Shown piece after piece: positions 35,201-43,971 of a DNA stretch of 64,000 bases (positions are counted from its first letter, which is position 1; each line of letters starts with the position of its first letter). This stretch comes from Comamonas thiooxydans (lineage in GTDB: Bacteria; Pseudomonadota; Gammaproteobacteria; Burkholderiales; Burkholderiaceae_C). The DNA lies in contig NZ_BBVD01000005.1 in NCBI RefSeq assembly GCF_000964545.1, forward strand, positions 597,540 through 661,539. The letters are read 5' to 3'. A program made the position numbers and the translations under genes. The notes beneath the pieces are model-generated. The model saw only the letters and a program-made list of their open reading frames with translations, was not told where the DNA came from and ran no database searches.

Positions 35201-36406
35201 TTATTTGCTGGTCTTGAAGCCCTGTGTCGCCGCCCAGGCGGCCACATCGTCGCGGCGGATGGCCGCTGCCATGAGCTGTGGAAAGGCATCGGGGGTACAA
35301 GCAAACGAGGGCACGCCCAGTGCCGCCAGCTTGGCCGCCAGTTCCGCGTCATAGGCCGGCGCCCCCTCGTCGCTGAGCGCCAGCAACGTGATGAACTGCA
35401 CGCCTGCTTCCACCAGCTCGTTGGCGCGGCGCAGCAGGCCCGACTCCACACCGCCTTCGTAGAGGTCGGAGATCAGCACCAGAATGCTGTTGCGCGGCTC
35501 GCTGATCAGCCCCTGGCAATAGCCGACCGCACCGTTGATATCGGTGCCGCCACCCAGTTGCACGCCAAACAGCACATCGACGGGATCGTCGAGTTTTTCC
35601 GTCAGGTCAACCACTGCCGTATCAAACACCACCAGCTTGGTGGCCACGGCCGGCAGGCTGGCCATCACCGCACCGAAGATGCTGGAATAGACCACCGAGT
35701 TGGCCATGGAGCCGCTCTGGTCAATGCACAGGATCACCTCGCGCTGCGGGCGACGCGCCTTGCGCCCATAGCCAATCAGCGTCTCCGGAACAATGGTCTT
35801 GTATTCGGGCTGCCAGTGGCGCAGGTTGGCGCGTATGGTGCGATTCCAGTCGATCTCGGCATGGCGCGGGCGTCGGTTGCGCTGGCTGCGATCCAGCGCC
35901 CCGGCCACGGCATTGCGCATGGGCTCCTCGAGCTCTTTCATCAGCTCGTCCACCACCTTGCGCACCACCAGCCGCGCCGTGGCCTTGGTGTTCTGCGGAA
36001 TCACCGAGCCCAGCGAAATCAGGTCCGCCACCAGATGCACATCGGGCTGCACGTTCTCCAGCATCTCGGGCTGCAGCAGCAGCTCGCGCAGATTCAGACG
36101 CTCCATGGCATCGCGCTGCATGACCTGCACGACCTGGCTCGGAAAGTATTTGCGGATATCGCCCAGCCAGCGCGAAACCGAAGGCGAGGAGTTGCCGCGT
36201 CCACCCTTGCGCGATGCCAGCTTGCTGTCTTCCTCATACAAGGCGGCCAGCGCCTGGTCCATCTCCTGCAAGCGGCCCGTCACACCGCCGCAACTGGCGT
36301 CAGCGGGGCTGCCCAGCACCATGCGCCAGCGCTGCAGCCGCGTGGTGGGCTGCAGCTCTTCGGACTCCTGTTGCGGCTCGGTCGCCAAATTTGCTGTTTG
36401 ATTCAT
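35201..36406 (-). CDS. vWA domain protein of the SWIM-MoxR-DUF5682 system
   Basis: A 401-residue protein with a C-terminal von Willebrand A domain. The MIDAS site is intact: DQSGS at 229-233, GGGTD (Thr288) and SDLYEGG (Asp314), so it should bind a divalent metal and a protein partner. The N-terminal 180 residues are helical and unlike common domains. vWA proteins paired with MoxR ATPases usually act as substrate adaptors in ATP-driven assembly or metal insertion. Last gene of the five-gene operon. ATG at 36406 is chosen two bases after the preceding stop; a GTG at 36412 would give a GTGA overlap. Confidence 0.9.
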   Translation of the reverse strand: MNQTANLATEPQQESEELQPTTRLQRWRMVLGSPADASCGGVTGRLQEMDQALAALYEEDSKLASRKGGRGNSSPSVSRWLGDIRKYFPSQVVQVMQRDAMERLNLRELLLQPEMLENVQPDVHLVADLISLGSVIPQNTKATARLVVRKVVDELMKELEEPMRNAVAGALDRSQRNRRPRHAEIDWNRTIRANLRHWQPEYKTIVPETLIGYGRKARRPQREVILCIDQSGSMANSVVYSSIFGAVMASLPAVATKLVVFDTAVVDLTEKLDDPVDVLFGVQLGGGTDINGAVGYCQGLISEPRNSILVLISDLYEGGVESGLLRRANELVEAGVQFITLLALSDEGAPAYDAELAAKLAALGVPSFACTPDAFPQLMAAAIRRDDVAAWAATQGFKTSK

Positions 36407-36408
36407 CG

Positions 36409-38982
36409 TCACACCCTGGCCGCAGCCGCATCAAAATCGGTAGCTGCCTGGGCTTGTCCCATCAGCGCCTGTGGCAGATTCAATCCCAGCAACTCATTGA
36501 GCACGGGCAAGGCCCGCAAGGCACGCGACTCATCCCAGGGCGCGGCGTCGTCCGCAGCGCCCACGGCAGGACCAGGTGCCGCAGCGCCCCCCACAGGAGT
36601 TCGCTTGACCTTGTCGCCCAGGCTTTGGCGCTCGTGATTGCTGAAGGTCGAGAAGCTGCGCCGCACCAGCGGCAGAATCTGGGCAAACTGCACCTCGCCC
36701 AGACCGCTGAGCCAGGCATCGACAGCACCCCAGATGGACTCGTCATGCAGCAACACCAGCGCCTGCTGGTTCAGGAAACCGTCCAGCCAGGCGGCCACAT
36801 CCATGGGCGCCGCGCCCAGCGAAAGATTGCGGTTGAACTGACGCACGATCTCAGCGCTTTCCAGCAACTGCTCATCCAGCAGCAAACGACAGGCCATGCC
36901 GCGCAGCAGCGCCGCTGCGGCATCCCCCATGGCCAGGCTACGCAGTGCCAGACGCCAGGCATCCACCGCCTGTTGCGCCTGGCCGTCGCTGGTGCGCAGC
37001 CGCAGTGCCTCGTGCGCCGCCAGCACCTTGGTCTTCATGGCGGCCGCAGCATCCTCATCCATGGCCATGCAGGCAACAGGCAGGCCGATGGCGGCGCGCA
37101 GCACCAGCGAATCGATCACGCCAGCAAGCAAGGCGGTATCGGTCTGGCGCACGCTGCCATAGCGATAGACATTGGCCAGCGGCGGCAAGGCCTGCAGCAG
37201 CTGGGCCACATCGCCCGTGGTAGCTGCACGCTGGGCCAGCGTGGCGATCAGGGCTTCGACCAGCTGCGGCAAATCGGCCAGCAACGCATCGTCGATGGCC
37301 TGCGCGATTTCGGGCAGCGAGGTCTCGGTCGTCAGGCTGGAGCGCAGCTTGGCCGTGGCGGCCTGGGCCACGGTCGCGCCGTGCACGCTGGCCTCGATGA
37401 TGCGCACTGCCAGCTCGGGCTCCCACTGCAGCTGCCAGCTTTCGCGGAAAGTACCCCGGTTGCGCTGGGCATCAGTGGTGCGAACGCCCCAATCAATGCC
37501 GAGCAGTCTCAGACGGTGCAGAAAATGGCTGCGTGCCAGATCCGTGTCCTTGCGCAAATCCAGCGCCAGCAGCTTGCTTGCCGCCTCGGGCTTGAGGCGC
37601 AGCGATTTCTGCTGCTGCTCAATGTCGCGCTGCAGCGGCACCTGGGGTACATCGGCGGGCACCTGGCCCAGCACATGACCGACGGTCAGCTCCTCATCGA
37701 TCAATCTGAGCGGCGCGTCCTCGCCCATGCAGATCACGGTGACGATGGCCTCGTTGATCTCCTCCAGGCCGGGCATGGGCTGGCCGCGCAGCGCCGCCAG
37801 GCCCTCGGCCAGACGCGTGGCCTCGATGATGTGAGCGCTGGAGCAGTCCAGATCCTTGTCGCGCAGCAGATGGGCCACGCGCGTCAGCCAGCCCGCCGTG
37901 CGCAGTGTGGCTGGAGAAACCTCGTTTTTGATAGCTACTTGCGCTTTACCATCAAGCGTTTGAGGCTGATTTGACTCCAAACCCTGGGACGACTGATAAC
38001 ACTGCCACAGATGCCGGTACCAACCCGGAGAAGTCACACCCGCGCCATAGCCGCTGCTGCTGGCCAGGTTGCGGTAGGTCCAGGGGGCCCAGGTCGCCAT
38101 CACCTTGGCCTTGGGCAGGCCTTTGAGCAGTGCGCTGTCGGCCTTGGCCGTCACGCTGGCCTTGAGCGCCGGCACATGCCAGGCGCCACAGACCACGGCA
38201 ATGCGCTGGTGACCGGCCTTGATCGCCTCGCGAATGCACTGGCGCATATGGGCTTCGCGCAGTGCTTCACGCTTCATGTATTCCTCGCCGCGCCAATGTT
38301 CGCCATCCTTGGACAGTTCTTCGCGAGCTGCCGTCATCACCTCGCCAATGCTTTCAAACAGTGCTTCGCTATCGCCGCGCTCCTCGACCAGACGGTTCCA
38401 CCAGCTCTCGCCATCGTCAAAGCCTGCGGCATGGGCCAGCCAGTCCAGCGGATCGCGGTGCAGGTGTTGAGGGGGCGGTGCCGGGATGTCCAACTGCAAC
38501 CCATGCTCGTCGCCATCCTGCATATCGGCCAGCGTCGCGGCCTCCGCGACATCCGGTGCATCCTGCTCCGAGTCCGCGACAGCCGCCGCCTGCACAGCAG
38601 CCTCTGCCTCCTGTGCCGCCTTCTTCAGCGCTTCGCGTCGCGCAAACTCGATGGCCATGCCATGGGTCTGGGGCAGGTCGATGAAGCGCGTGGCAACACC
38701 CTGGCGACTGGCCCACTGCAATGCCTGCCATTCGGGTGAAAACTCGGCAAATGGATAGAACGCGGCCTGGCTGGGCTCGTCCTGCATATAGACCAGCATG
38801 GCCACGGGCGGGCGCAGCTCGGCACTTTGCAGCATGGGCAGCAGCGCCTCCCCCTCTGGCGGGCCTTCCACCAGCAGGCAATCGGGCTGCAGTGCTTGCA
38901 GCGCCTGCAACAGGCTGCGCGCGCAGCCCGGGCCGTGATGGCGTATGCCAAAGAAATGAACAGAATCAGCGGAAGTGGCCAT
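36409..38982 (-). CDS. DUF5682 family protein with in-frame repeat insertion
   Basis: A protein of about 857 residues. The N-terminus HFFGIRHHGPGCARSLL (about 9-25), then LLVEGPPEGE (37-45) and later IAVVCGAWHVPAL (260-272) recall the TraB/Tiki/EreA-like superfamily pattern of G-x-x-H, E-G and H on adjacent strands, so a hydrolase-like role is possible (inference). The C-terminal half is helical. Residues about 334-352 (LESNQPQTLDGKAQVAIKNE) are encoded by a copy of a dispersed repeat and interrupt a conserved-looking stretch between RHLWQCYQS and WLTRVAHLLR. The start is uncertain: ATG 38982 or TTG 38994, neither with a clear ribosome site. It follows the MoxR gene after a 172-nt hairpin-rich gap. 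Confidence 0.88.
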   Translation of the reverse strand: MATSADSVHFFGIRHHGPGCARSLLQALQALQPDCLLVEGPPEGEALLPMLQSAELRPPVAMLVYMQDEPSQAAFYPFAEFSPEWQALQWASRQGVATRFIDLPQTHGMAIEFARREALKKAAQEAEAAVQAAAVADSEQDAPDVAEAATLADMQDGDEHGLQLDIPAPPPQHLHRDPLDWLAHAAGFDDGESWWNRLVEERGDSEALFESIGEVMTAAREELSKDGEHWRGEEYMKREALREAHMRQCIREAIKAGHQRIAVVCGAWHVPALKASVTAKADSALLKGLPKAKVMATWAPWTYRNLASSSGYGAGVTSPGWYRHLWQCYQSSQGLESNQPQTLDGKAQVAIKNEVSPATLRTAGWLTRVAHLLRDKDLDCSSAHIIEATRLAEGLAALRGQPMPGLEEINEAIVTVICMGEDAPLRLIDEELTVGHVLGQVPADVPQVPLQRDIEQQQKSLRLKPEAASKLLALDLRKDTDLARSHFLHRLRLLGIDWGVRTTDAQRNRGTFRESWQLQWEPELAVRIIEASVHGATVAQAATAKLRSSLTTETSLPEIAQAIDDALLADLPQLVEALIATLAQRAATTGDVAQLLQALPPLANVYRYGSVRQTDTALLAGVIDSLVLRAAIGLPVACMAMDEDAAAAMKTKVLAAHEALRLRTSDGQAQQAVDAWRLALRSLAMGDAAAALLRGMACRLLLDEQLLESAEIVRQFNRNLSLGAAPMDVAAWLDGFLNQQALVLLHDESIWGAVDAWLSGLGEVQFAQILPLVRRSFSTFSNHERQSLGDKVKRTPVGGAAAPGPAVGAADDAAPWDESRALRALPVLNELLGLNLPQALMGQAQAATDFDAAAARV
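37926..37985 (+). repeat. Dispersed repeat inserted in the DUF5682 gene
   Basis: TTGATAGCTACTTGCGCTTT is followed by the core CAAGCGTTTGAGGCTGATTT (37953-37972), which matches 10513-10532 at 19 of 20 bases. The inserted block keeps the DUF5682 frame open on the opposite strand. The inner GCGCTT/AAGCG arms can form a small hairpin. Confidence 0.65.
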
Positions 38983-39154
38983 GGGCTGGGTCAATCAGAA
39001 ATTCTTGAGGAGCGACTGCATTTCAATGCGGTTGGCACAGCCCGGCGAATCGAAGATTCGCGCTTGAGACGAGGCGTCTTTGTCGAAGACAGTAGCAGCG
39101 CTACGGCGAGACAAAGCAACGAAGTATCAAGGGCTGTGGCAGCCGCTCGCCTAA
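38983..39154. repeat. Hairpin-rich spacer inside the operon
   Basis: Six short inverted repeats stand in 130 bp: 39018-39029, 39045-39061 (GCGAATC/GATTCGC), 39067-39079, 39076-39090 (GTCTT/AAGAC), 39092-39104 (GTAGC/GCTAC) and 39132-39144 (GGCTG/CAGCC). This resembles a clustered REP/BIME-like element. It separates the MoxR and DUF5682 genes and may adjust expression of the downstream pair. Confidence 0.55.
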
Positions 39155-40237
39155 TTACAGTTGCTCGCGGCAGGCGCGGTACAAATCCTTCCAGTCGCTA
39201 CGCTCCTTGACCACGGTCTCCAGATATTCCTTCCACACCACCGTGTCCTGCACCGGGTCCTTGATCACGGCTCCCAGCAGGCCCGAGGCCACATCGGCCG
39301 CGCGCAGCACGCCATCGCCGAAATGGCCGGCCAGTGCCATGCCGCTGTTGATGACCGAGATGGCCTCTGCCGTGGACAGCGTGGAGCTGGGCGACTTCAC
39401 GCGCACGGTCTTGCCGTCCTCGGTCTGGCCATGGCGCAGCTCGCGGAAGATCTGCACCACGCGGCGCACTTCCTGCAGCGCAGGCGGCTCGGAGGGAAGC
39501 TGCAGCGCCCGCCCCTGTTCGGCCACGCGCTTAGTGACGATCTGCACTTCCTCGTCCTGCGAGGCAGGTACAGGCAGCACCACGGTGTTGAAGCGGCGCT
39601 TCAATGCGCTGGACAGCTCGTTGACGCCCTTGTCGCGGTTGTTCGCCGTGGCGATGACAGAGAATCCCTGCACGGCCTGGAACTCCATGGACAGCTCCGG
39701 CACGGGCAGCGTCTTTTCGGACAGCACGGTGATCAGCGTGTCCTGCACATCGGCGGGAATACGTGTGAGCTCCTCGATGCGGGCGATCTTGCCCAGCTTC
39801 ATGGCATGGACCAGCGGACTGGGAATCAGCGCTTTCTCGGACGGACCATGGGCCAGCAACTGGGCATAGTTCCAGCCATAGCGCAGCTGCTCCTCGCTGG
39901 TGCCGGCCGTGCCCTGGATCAGCATGGTCGAATCGCCGCTCACAGCCGCAGACAGATGCTCGGACACCCAGGATTTGGCCGTGCCGGGCACGCCATACAG
40001 CAGCAAGGCACGGTCGGTGGCCAGCGTGGACACGGCAATCTCCATCAGGCGCGGATTGCCGATGTATTTGGGGCTGAGCTCAAACCCGTTGCTGAGCTTG
40101 CCGCCCATCAGATACTGGAGCACGGCCCAGGGCGAAAGCTTCCAGTTGGGCGGGCGCGGACGGTCGTCCACCTTCTGCAGGGCATCGAGTTCTTCGGCAA
40201 ATTGCGCCTCGGCGTGCTGACGTAGTACTTGGCTCAT
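39155..40237 (-). CDS. MoxR-type AAA+ ATPase
   Basis: A 360-residue AAA+ protein: Walker A GVPGTAKS at 82-89, Walker B-like IARIEELTRIP, sensor-1 IATANNRD, and arginine finger region SSALKRRFN. It falls in the MoxR group, chaperone-like ATPases that work with vWA proteins. It lies in the middle of the five-gene operon, 37 nt after the DUF5691 gene. It probably remodels a target chosen by the vWA and SWIM proteins (inference). GAAAG precedes the ATG at 40237. Confidence 0.93.
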   Translation of the reverse strand: MSQVLRQHAEAQFAEELDALQKVDDRPRPPNWKLSPWAVLQYLMGGKLSNGFELSPKYIGNPRLMEIAVSTLATDRALLLYGVPGTAKSWVSEHLSAAVSGDSTMLIQGTAGTSEEQLRYGWNYAQLLAHGPSEKALIPSPLVHAMKLGKIARIEELTRIPADVQDTLITVLSEKTLPVPELSMEFQAVQGFSVIATANNRDKGVNELSSALKRRFNTVVLPVPASQDEEVQIVTKRVAEQGRALQLPSEPPALQEVRRVVQIFRELRHGQTEDGKTVRVKSPSSTLSTAEAISVINSGMALAGHFGDGVLRAADVASGLLGAVIKDPVQDTVVWKEYLETVVKERSDWKDLYRACREQL

Positions 40238-40274
40238 GATGACTTTCGGGTTGAATGCAGAAAAATTCGAAGGC

Positions 40275-42032
40275 TTAGGCGCTCAGCGCGGCATGCAGGG
40301 CCATGCGCAGATCGGTGATACGGTTGAGTTGCTCGAGCACGCGCTCGTCATCCCAGGGGCGCAGGCGGGCGCGCTCCAGCCGCGCCTGTTGTTCGGGCGT
40401 CAGGGTGCTTTGCGCAGCAACGGTAGTGGCCTCTTCGGCCGCATCGGCCACCTTGGATACCAGCTTTTGCCAGAGCCCGGCCAGCCCTGACGGGGCTGCG
40501 GCCTCGGGCTGCTGCTCTGGCGCGGCAGGTTTCTCAGCCTGTGCAGGTTGACGCCAGAGCCACACAAAGCGCGGCAGAACGGCCGGATGCAGCCGGCGCG
40601 CGCAGGCCAGCACGGCCTGATCGGCCTGCCAGCTATGCCAGCTGCCCGTGGCCTGCTTGCCGCCCAGCGCCTTGTCCAGAGCGTCCATCAGTTGCTCCGA
40701 CATGGACTGAGAAAACACGCCAACCACGGGCATGCTGCTCTCGATGGTGTTGATGCGATCCACCAGGCTGCCCTTGGCCTGCTGCAACTGCGCCTGCCAG
40801 AGCGCCTCGCGCTCCTGCTGGCTCAGTCGGTCCAGCAGGGCCGGCAGCAGCGCTTCGGCCCGCGCATCGCGCTCCATGGTCTGCAGCAGCGCAATCCAGC
40901 GCACATCGGGCTGATCGCGCAGCGCCGCCAGCCAGCCCTGGCGCAGGGCGGTCTTCCAGTCGCTGCGGCGGCTCCAGTCCCAGAGCTGCTCGGGCGTCAT
41001 CTCCAGGGTCTGCAACCAGAAGTCAATCGGGGCGAGTTCCACCATTTGCTGCAGCCACCAGGCTTTCACGCCCTTGATATAGGCCGGCGGCTGCAGTGCA
41101 ATGCCGTCGCGCTCCCAGTCCTTGCTGCCCTCCTCTGGCGGCTCGATCTGCCATTCCCCCTTGGCATTGCGGCTCAGCATGGACTGCAGCCAGCCCAGGA
41201 TGCGCAGGCTGTGCGCGCTTTGCGGCAGGCGCGAGAGCAGGCGGGCCGCGTTCTCACGCACCTCCTTGCTGCGATCAGTCAGCAGCTTTTCCAGCAGCGG
41301 CTCGTCCGCCATGGACAGCCCCACGCCCAGAGCCAGCACCATTGGCGCACGCTCCTTGGCATTGAGCTCCTTCAAGCTGGCTTCCAGTCTGGCGCGGGCC
41401 TGGTCTGCATCGGTATCACGTTCGCTATGCAGCAGCGCCACGCGCTGCTCGATGGAGCCCTCCTGCCAGATCAGCTCTGCATTGGCTGTCTCCTGCACGC
41501 CGCTGGCATAGCTCCATTGCGGGTTGAGCCCGGCCAGCCAGCGTCCTCGCTCGCCCAGCACCGGCGTCAGCCAGGTACGCAGTTCCACCGAACGACGGCC
41601 TTCGTTCAAAGCATCGACCAGAAGTGCATAAGGCAAGCGCTGTCCGGCCTGATCGAGGGCATGGAACATAGGAGCCAGCATGTTCTCGGGCCCATGCTGC
41701 AGCACATCACGCATCAGGCCATGCAAGCGCTCATCATCGGGCGCGCGGCGAGACTCGTCGGCAGGCAGTGCTGGGGAGCTCAAAGGCGCACCGAGCCTGA
41801 CCTGCGCACCGGGTTGCCAGCCCGCCCGCTCCAGGACGGCGGCGACGGCGCTGGCTCTGAGCAGTTGTGCAGCCGTTGACGCAGCCGGCTGCAGCCAGGC
41901 GGCTTGCATGGCTTGCAAACCGGGGCTGGCTGCGGCGTCAACCTGCGCGGTCAACACCGCAGGTACGGCCAGCCTGTCCGCGCCGACCAGACTTGACTGC
42001 TGCAGCGCAGCCCACAAATTGGCGCTGCTCAT
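40275..42032 (-). CDS. DUF5691 family protein
   Basis: A 585-residue protein. It is mostly helical; the middle region (DTDADQARARLEASLKELNAKERAPMVLALGVGL... DRSKEVRENAARLLSRLPQSA) reads like HEAT-type alpha-helical repeats, implying a scaffold. The C-terminal part has a proline/alanine-rich linker and RPWDDERVLEQLNRITDLR. No catalytic motif is visible. The ATG at 42032 overlaps the SWIM gene stop (ATGA) and has AAGGAGAG upstream. It is always seen, to my knowledge, beside SWIM, MoxR, DUF5682 and vWA genes; function unknown. Confidence 0.85.
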   Translation of the reverse strand: MSSANLWAALQQSSLVGADRLAVPAVLTAQVDAAASPGLQAMQAAWLQPAASTAAQLLRASAVAAVLERAGWQPGAQVRLGAPLSSPALPADESRRAPDDERLHGLMRDVLQHGPENMLAPMFHALDQAGQRLPYALLVDALNEGRRSVELRTWLTPVLGERGRWLAGLNPQWSYASGVQETANAELIWQEGSIEQRVALLHSERDTDADQARARLEASLKELNAKERAPMVLALGVGLSMADEPLLEKLLTDRSKEVRENAARLLSRLPQSAHSLRILGWLQSMLSRNAKGEWQIEPPEEGSKDWERDGIALQPPAYIKGVKAWWLQQMVELAPIDFWLQTLEMTPEQLWDWSRRSDWKTALRQGWLAALRDQPDVRWIALLQTMERDARAEALLPALLDRLSQQEREALWQAQLQQAKGSLVDRINTIESSMPVVGVFSQSMSEQLMDALDKALGGKQATGSWHSWQADQAVLACARRLHPAVLPRFVWLWRQPAQAEKPAAPEQQPEAAAPSGLAGLWQKLVSKVADAAEEATTVAAQSTLTPEQQARLERARLRPWDDERVLEQLNRITDLRMALHAALSA

Positions 42033-43441
42033 CGCATCTCTCCTTGGTTCTGCCAGATGGGGGACAAGACCTGGCTGTGAGCATCCTGCTGCCAGGCACT
42101 GAGCAAACGCCAACGAGCCAGTTGCGGCCCGGACTCCCACTCGCCAAACAGGGCCAGAGGCGTGCCGCCACTCAGCGCCAGCAGCCGCCAGGCTTCGTCA
42201 TCGGCAATCACCGCTGGCACGGGTGCCGCCTGGCTCTGTCCTGTGGGCCAGCCCACCAGCCATTGCCCCTCTACATACAGCAGCTGGGCATCCGCACACC
42301 ACAGCGGCTGCACCGGCTGCAACGCATTGGCGGCAATGCGCTCGCCCAGTTGTTGCAACGGTTCGCCCAAAGCCTTGACCGTCAGGGCTGCGGCATCGGA
42401 GCTGTCGATTGCTTCAACCCCATTGACGGCAACCGCCCGCAGGCTCGCCCTGCCCGGATAAAAGCTCAAGGCTGCGCGATAAGCGCTGCCGCTTACCCAG
42501 GCCGTCTCGAACCCTCGCCCGCCCTGGGCATAGTCCAGCATCAGGGCAGCGCGGCCGGTATTGAGGCCCTGCAGCCAGACTCGGCGCTCCAGCAGGCGAC
42601 CCTCGCGCTCAATCAGGCGCTGGCCCAGTACGCGCCAATCGTCGCTGATGGTCTCGCCACGGGCCTGTACTTCGGCCTTGTCCATGGGCCAGCCTAGGGC
42701 AGCCATGACGTCGGCCTTCACCTCGGGGCTCAGCGAGTCACGCCGCTGCACCGCGTCCACCAGCAGCTGCCAATGGCCAAGCTGCACCAGCAGGTCACGC
42801 GGCCAGGTCGGGTGGCTGTCCACCAACTCCCAGGCTTCCCTGATACGTGCGGCCATGCCCGTGGCCTGGGCATCCACCATGCGTGCCGCCATGGTGTTCC
42901 AGTGCTGGCGCGTCTGGCTGTCGCCGGCCTGATTGGCCAGGCCGATGCGCACCATGTCCTGCATCCATAGCGACAGCTCCTGCATGCCGCCAGCAACCTT
43001 GTCCCAGCGCTTGTCCTCGCGCTTGGCCTGCTGTCTGGCCAGAGCCTCCTGATCCGCCACTGGCGCAGCGGCAATGGCGGCCGCCTTGGCCTCTTTCTGC
43101 TCGGCTTTTTGCTGACGACCACCCAGCCAGTTGCTGACCCATTCCGGGGGCTCGCCGCCCTCCGGCACCTGGCCGCCTGCGCGCAGCAGCATCAGCGCCA
43201 GCCCGTGCTTGCAGGGGAACTTGCGGCTGGGGCAGGAGCACTTGAAGGCCGGCCCGCTCAGATCGACCTGAGTCTGATACGGCTTGCTGCCGCTGCCCTG
43301 GCATTCCCCCCAGACCGCAGCATCATTGCTGCCTGTGTTCGGCCATTTGCTCAGGGACTGCAGTCCCTTGGCCGCCTTGGATGACGCAGCATCCGGCGAC
43401 AGCGCCAAAACTTCCGCTTCCGTTGCTAATACACGCGACAC
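42029..43441 (-). CDS. SWIM zinc-finger family protein
   Basis: A 470-residue protein beginning at GTG 43441, preceded by GGGAG six bases upstream. The SWIM signature C-x-C-x6-C-x-H (KCSCPSRKFPCKHGL; Cys68, Cys70, Cys77, His79) is intact, preceded by WGECQGSGSKPYQTQVDL. SWIM domains bind DNA or protein partners. The rest (ALERR... SFYPGRASLRAV) is helical and beta, without other known domains. It is the first gene of the operon and may provide target recognition for the ATPase. Frame upstream of the GTG continues but lacks a ribosome site. Confidence 0.88.
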   Translation of the reverse strand: MSRVLATEAEVLALSPDAASSKAAKGLQSLSKWPNTGSNDAAVWGECQGSGSKPYQTQVDLSGPAFKCSCPSRKFPCKHGLALMLLRAGGQVPEGGEPPEWVSNWLGGRQQKAEQKEAKAAAIAAAPVADQEALARQQAKREDKRWDKVAGGMQELSLWMQDMVRIGLANQAGDSQTRQHWNTMAARMVDAQATGMAARIREAWELVDSHPTWPRDLLVQLGHWQLLVDAVQRRDSLSPEVKADVMAALGWPMDKAEVQARGETISDDWRVLGQRLIEREGRLLERRVWLQGLNTGRAALMLDYAQGGRGFETAWVSGSAYRAALSFYPGRASLRAVAVNGVEAIDSSDAAALTVKALGEPLQQLGERIAANALQPVQPLWCADAQLLYVEGQWLVGWPTGQSQAAPVPAVIADDEAWRLLALSGGTPLALFGEWESGPQLARWRLLSAWQQDAHSQVLSPIWQNQGEMR

Positions 43442-43971
43442 CAATGTCTCCCGTCCCGAATCGACGCAATATCTTGATAGTTCGAGGCGCTTACGCACCA
43501 AGGGCGAGTGCGAGACTACCCTCGGAAAACCTCGTCCGCACTTTGCTGAAACTGTGTCTTCAGCGCGGCAAAAACTGTGGTTTAACCGACCGCGCAAACT
43601 GTTGCGCGCAATGCATCAGCCTATCATCGCCATGGCACTGCGCCGATGAAAACGTGCAAAAAATCAGAACATAGAGAAGCTGGGTGACATGCATCAACCG
43701 GCTTCCTCGTCGAGCTGCGGTACCTCTGCTCCCGGTGAACATTCAGCCTGCCGACGCTGCTGCAGATGCAAGTACCGACTCCGCAGCAGCCAAGCCACGG
43801 CATGCTTGCTACTTTTGCTTACCAATGGCTCAGCCCGGCTTCGGTGCTCATTCCGCGCAAGCTGCCCGCAATTGCACCTTGCTGCCTATCTGGCTGTCAA
43901 ATTGCTACCAAGGGTCTAAATGCTCTGGGTCAAATCGACCAGGACACTTTCGACGCCATACACGCCCTGTG
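43442..43971. other. Gap upstream of the SWIM operon
   Basis: About 530 bp without a convincing gene. It must carry the promoter of the SWIM-DUF5691-MoxR-DUF5682-vWA operon; no consensus boxes were identified. Base composition is less GC-rich than in flanking genes. Open frames here are short and overlap one another. Confidence 0.5.

Noticed and set aside
36214..37974. Plus-strand frame opposite the DUF5682 and vWA genes
   Set aside because: Gln/His/Gly-rich antisense composition, no ribosome site, and it crosses the junction between two real genes.
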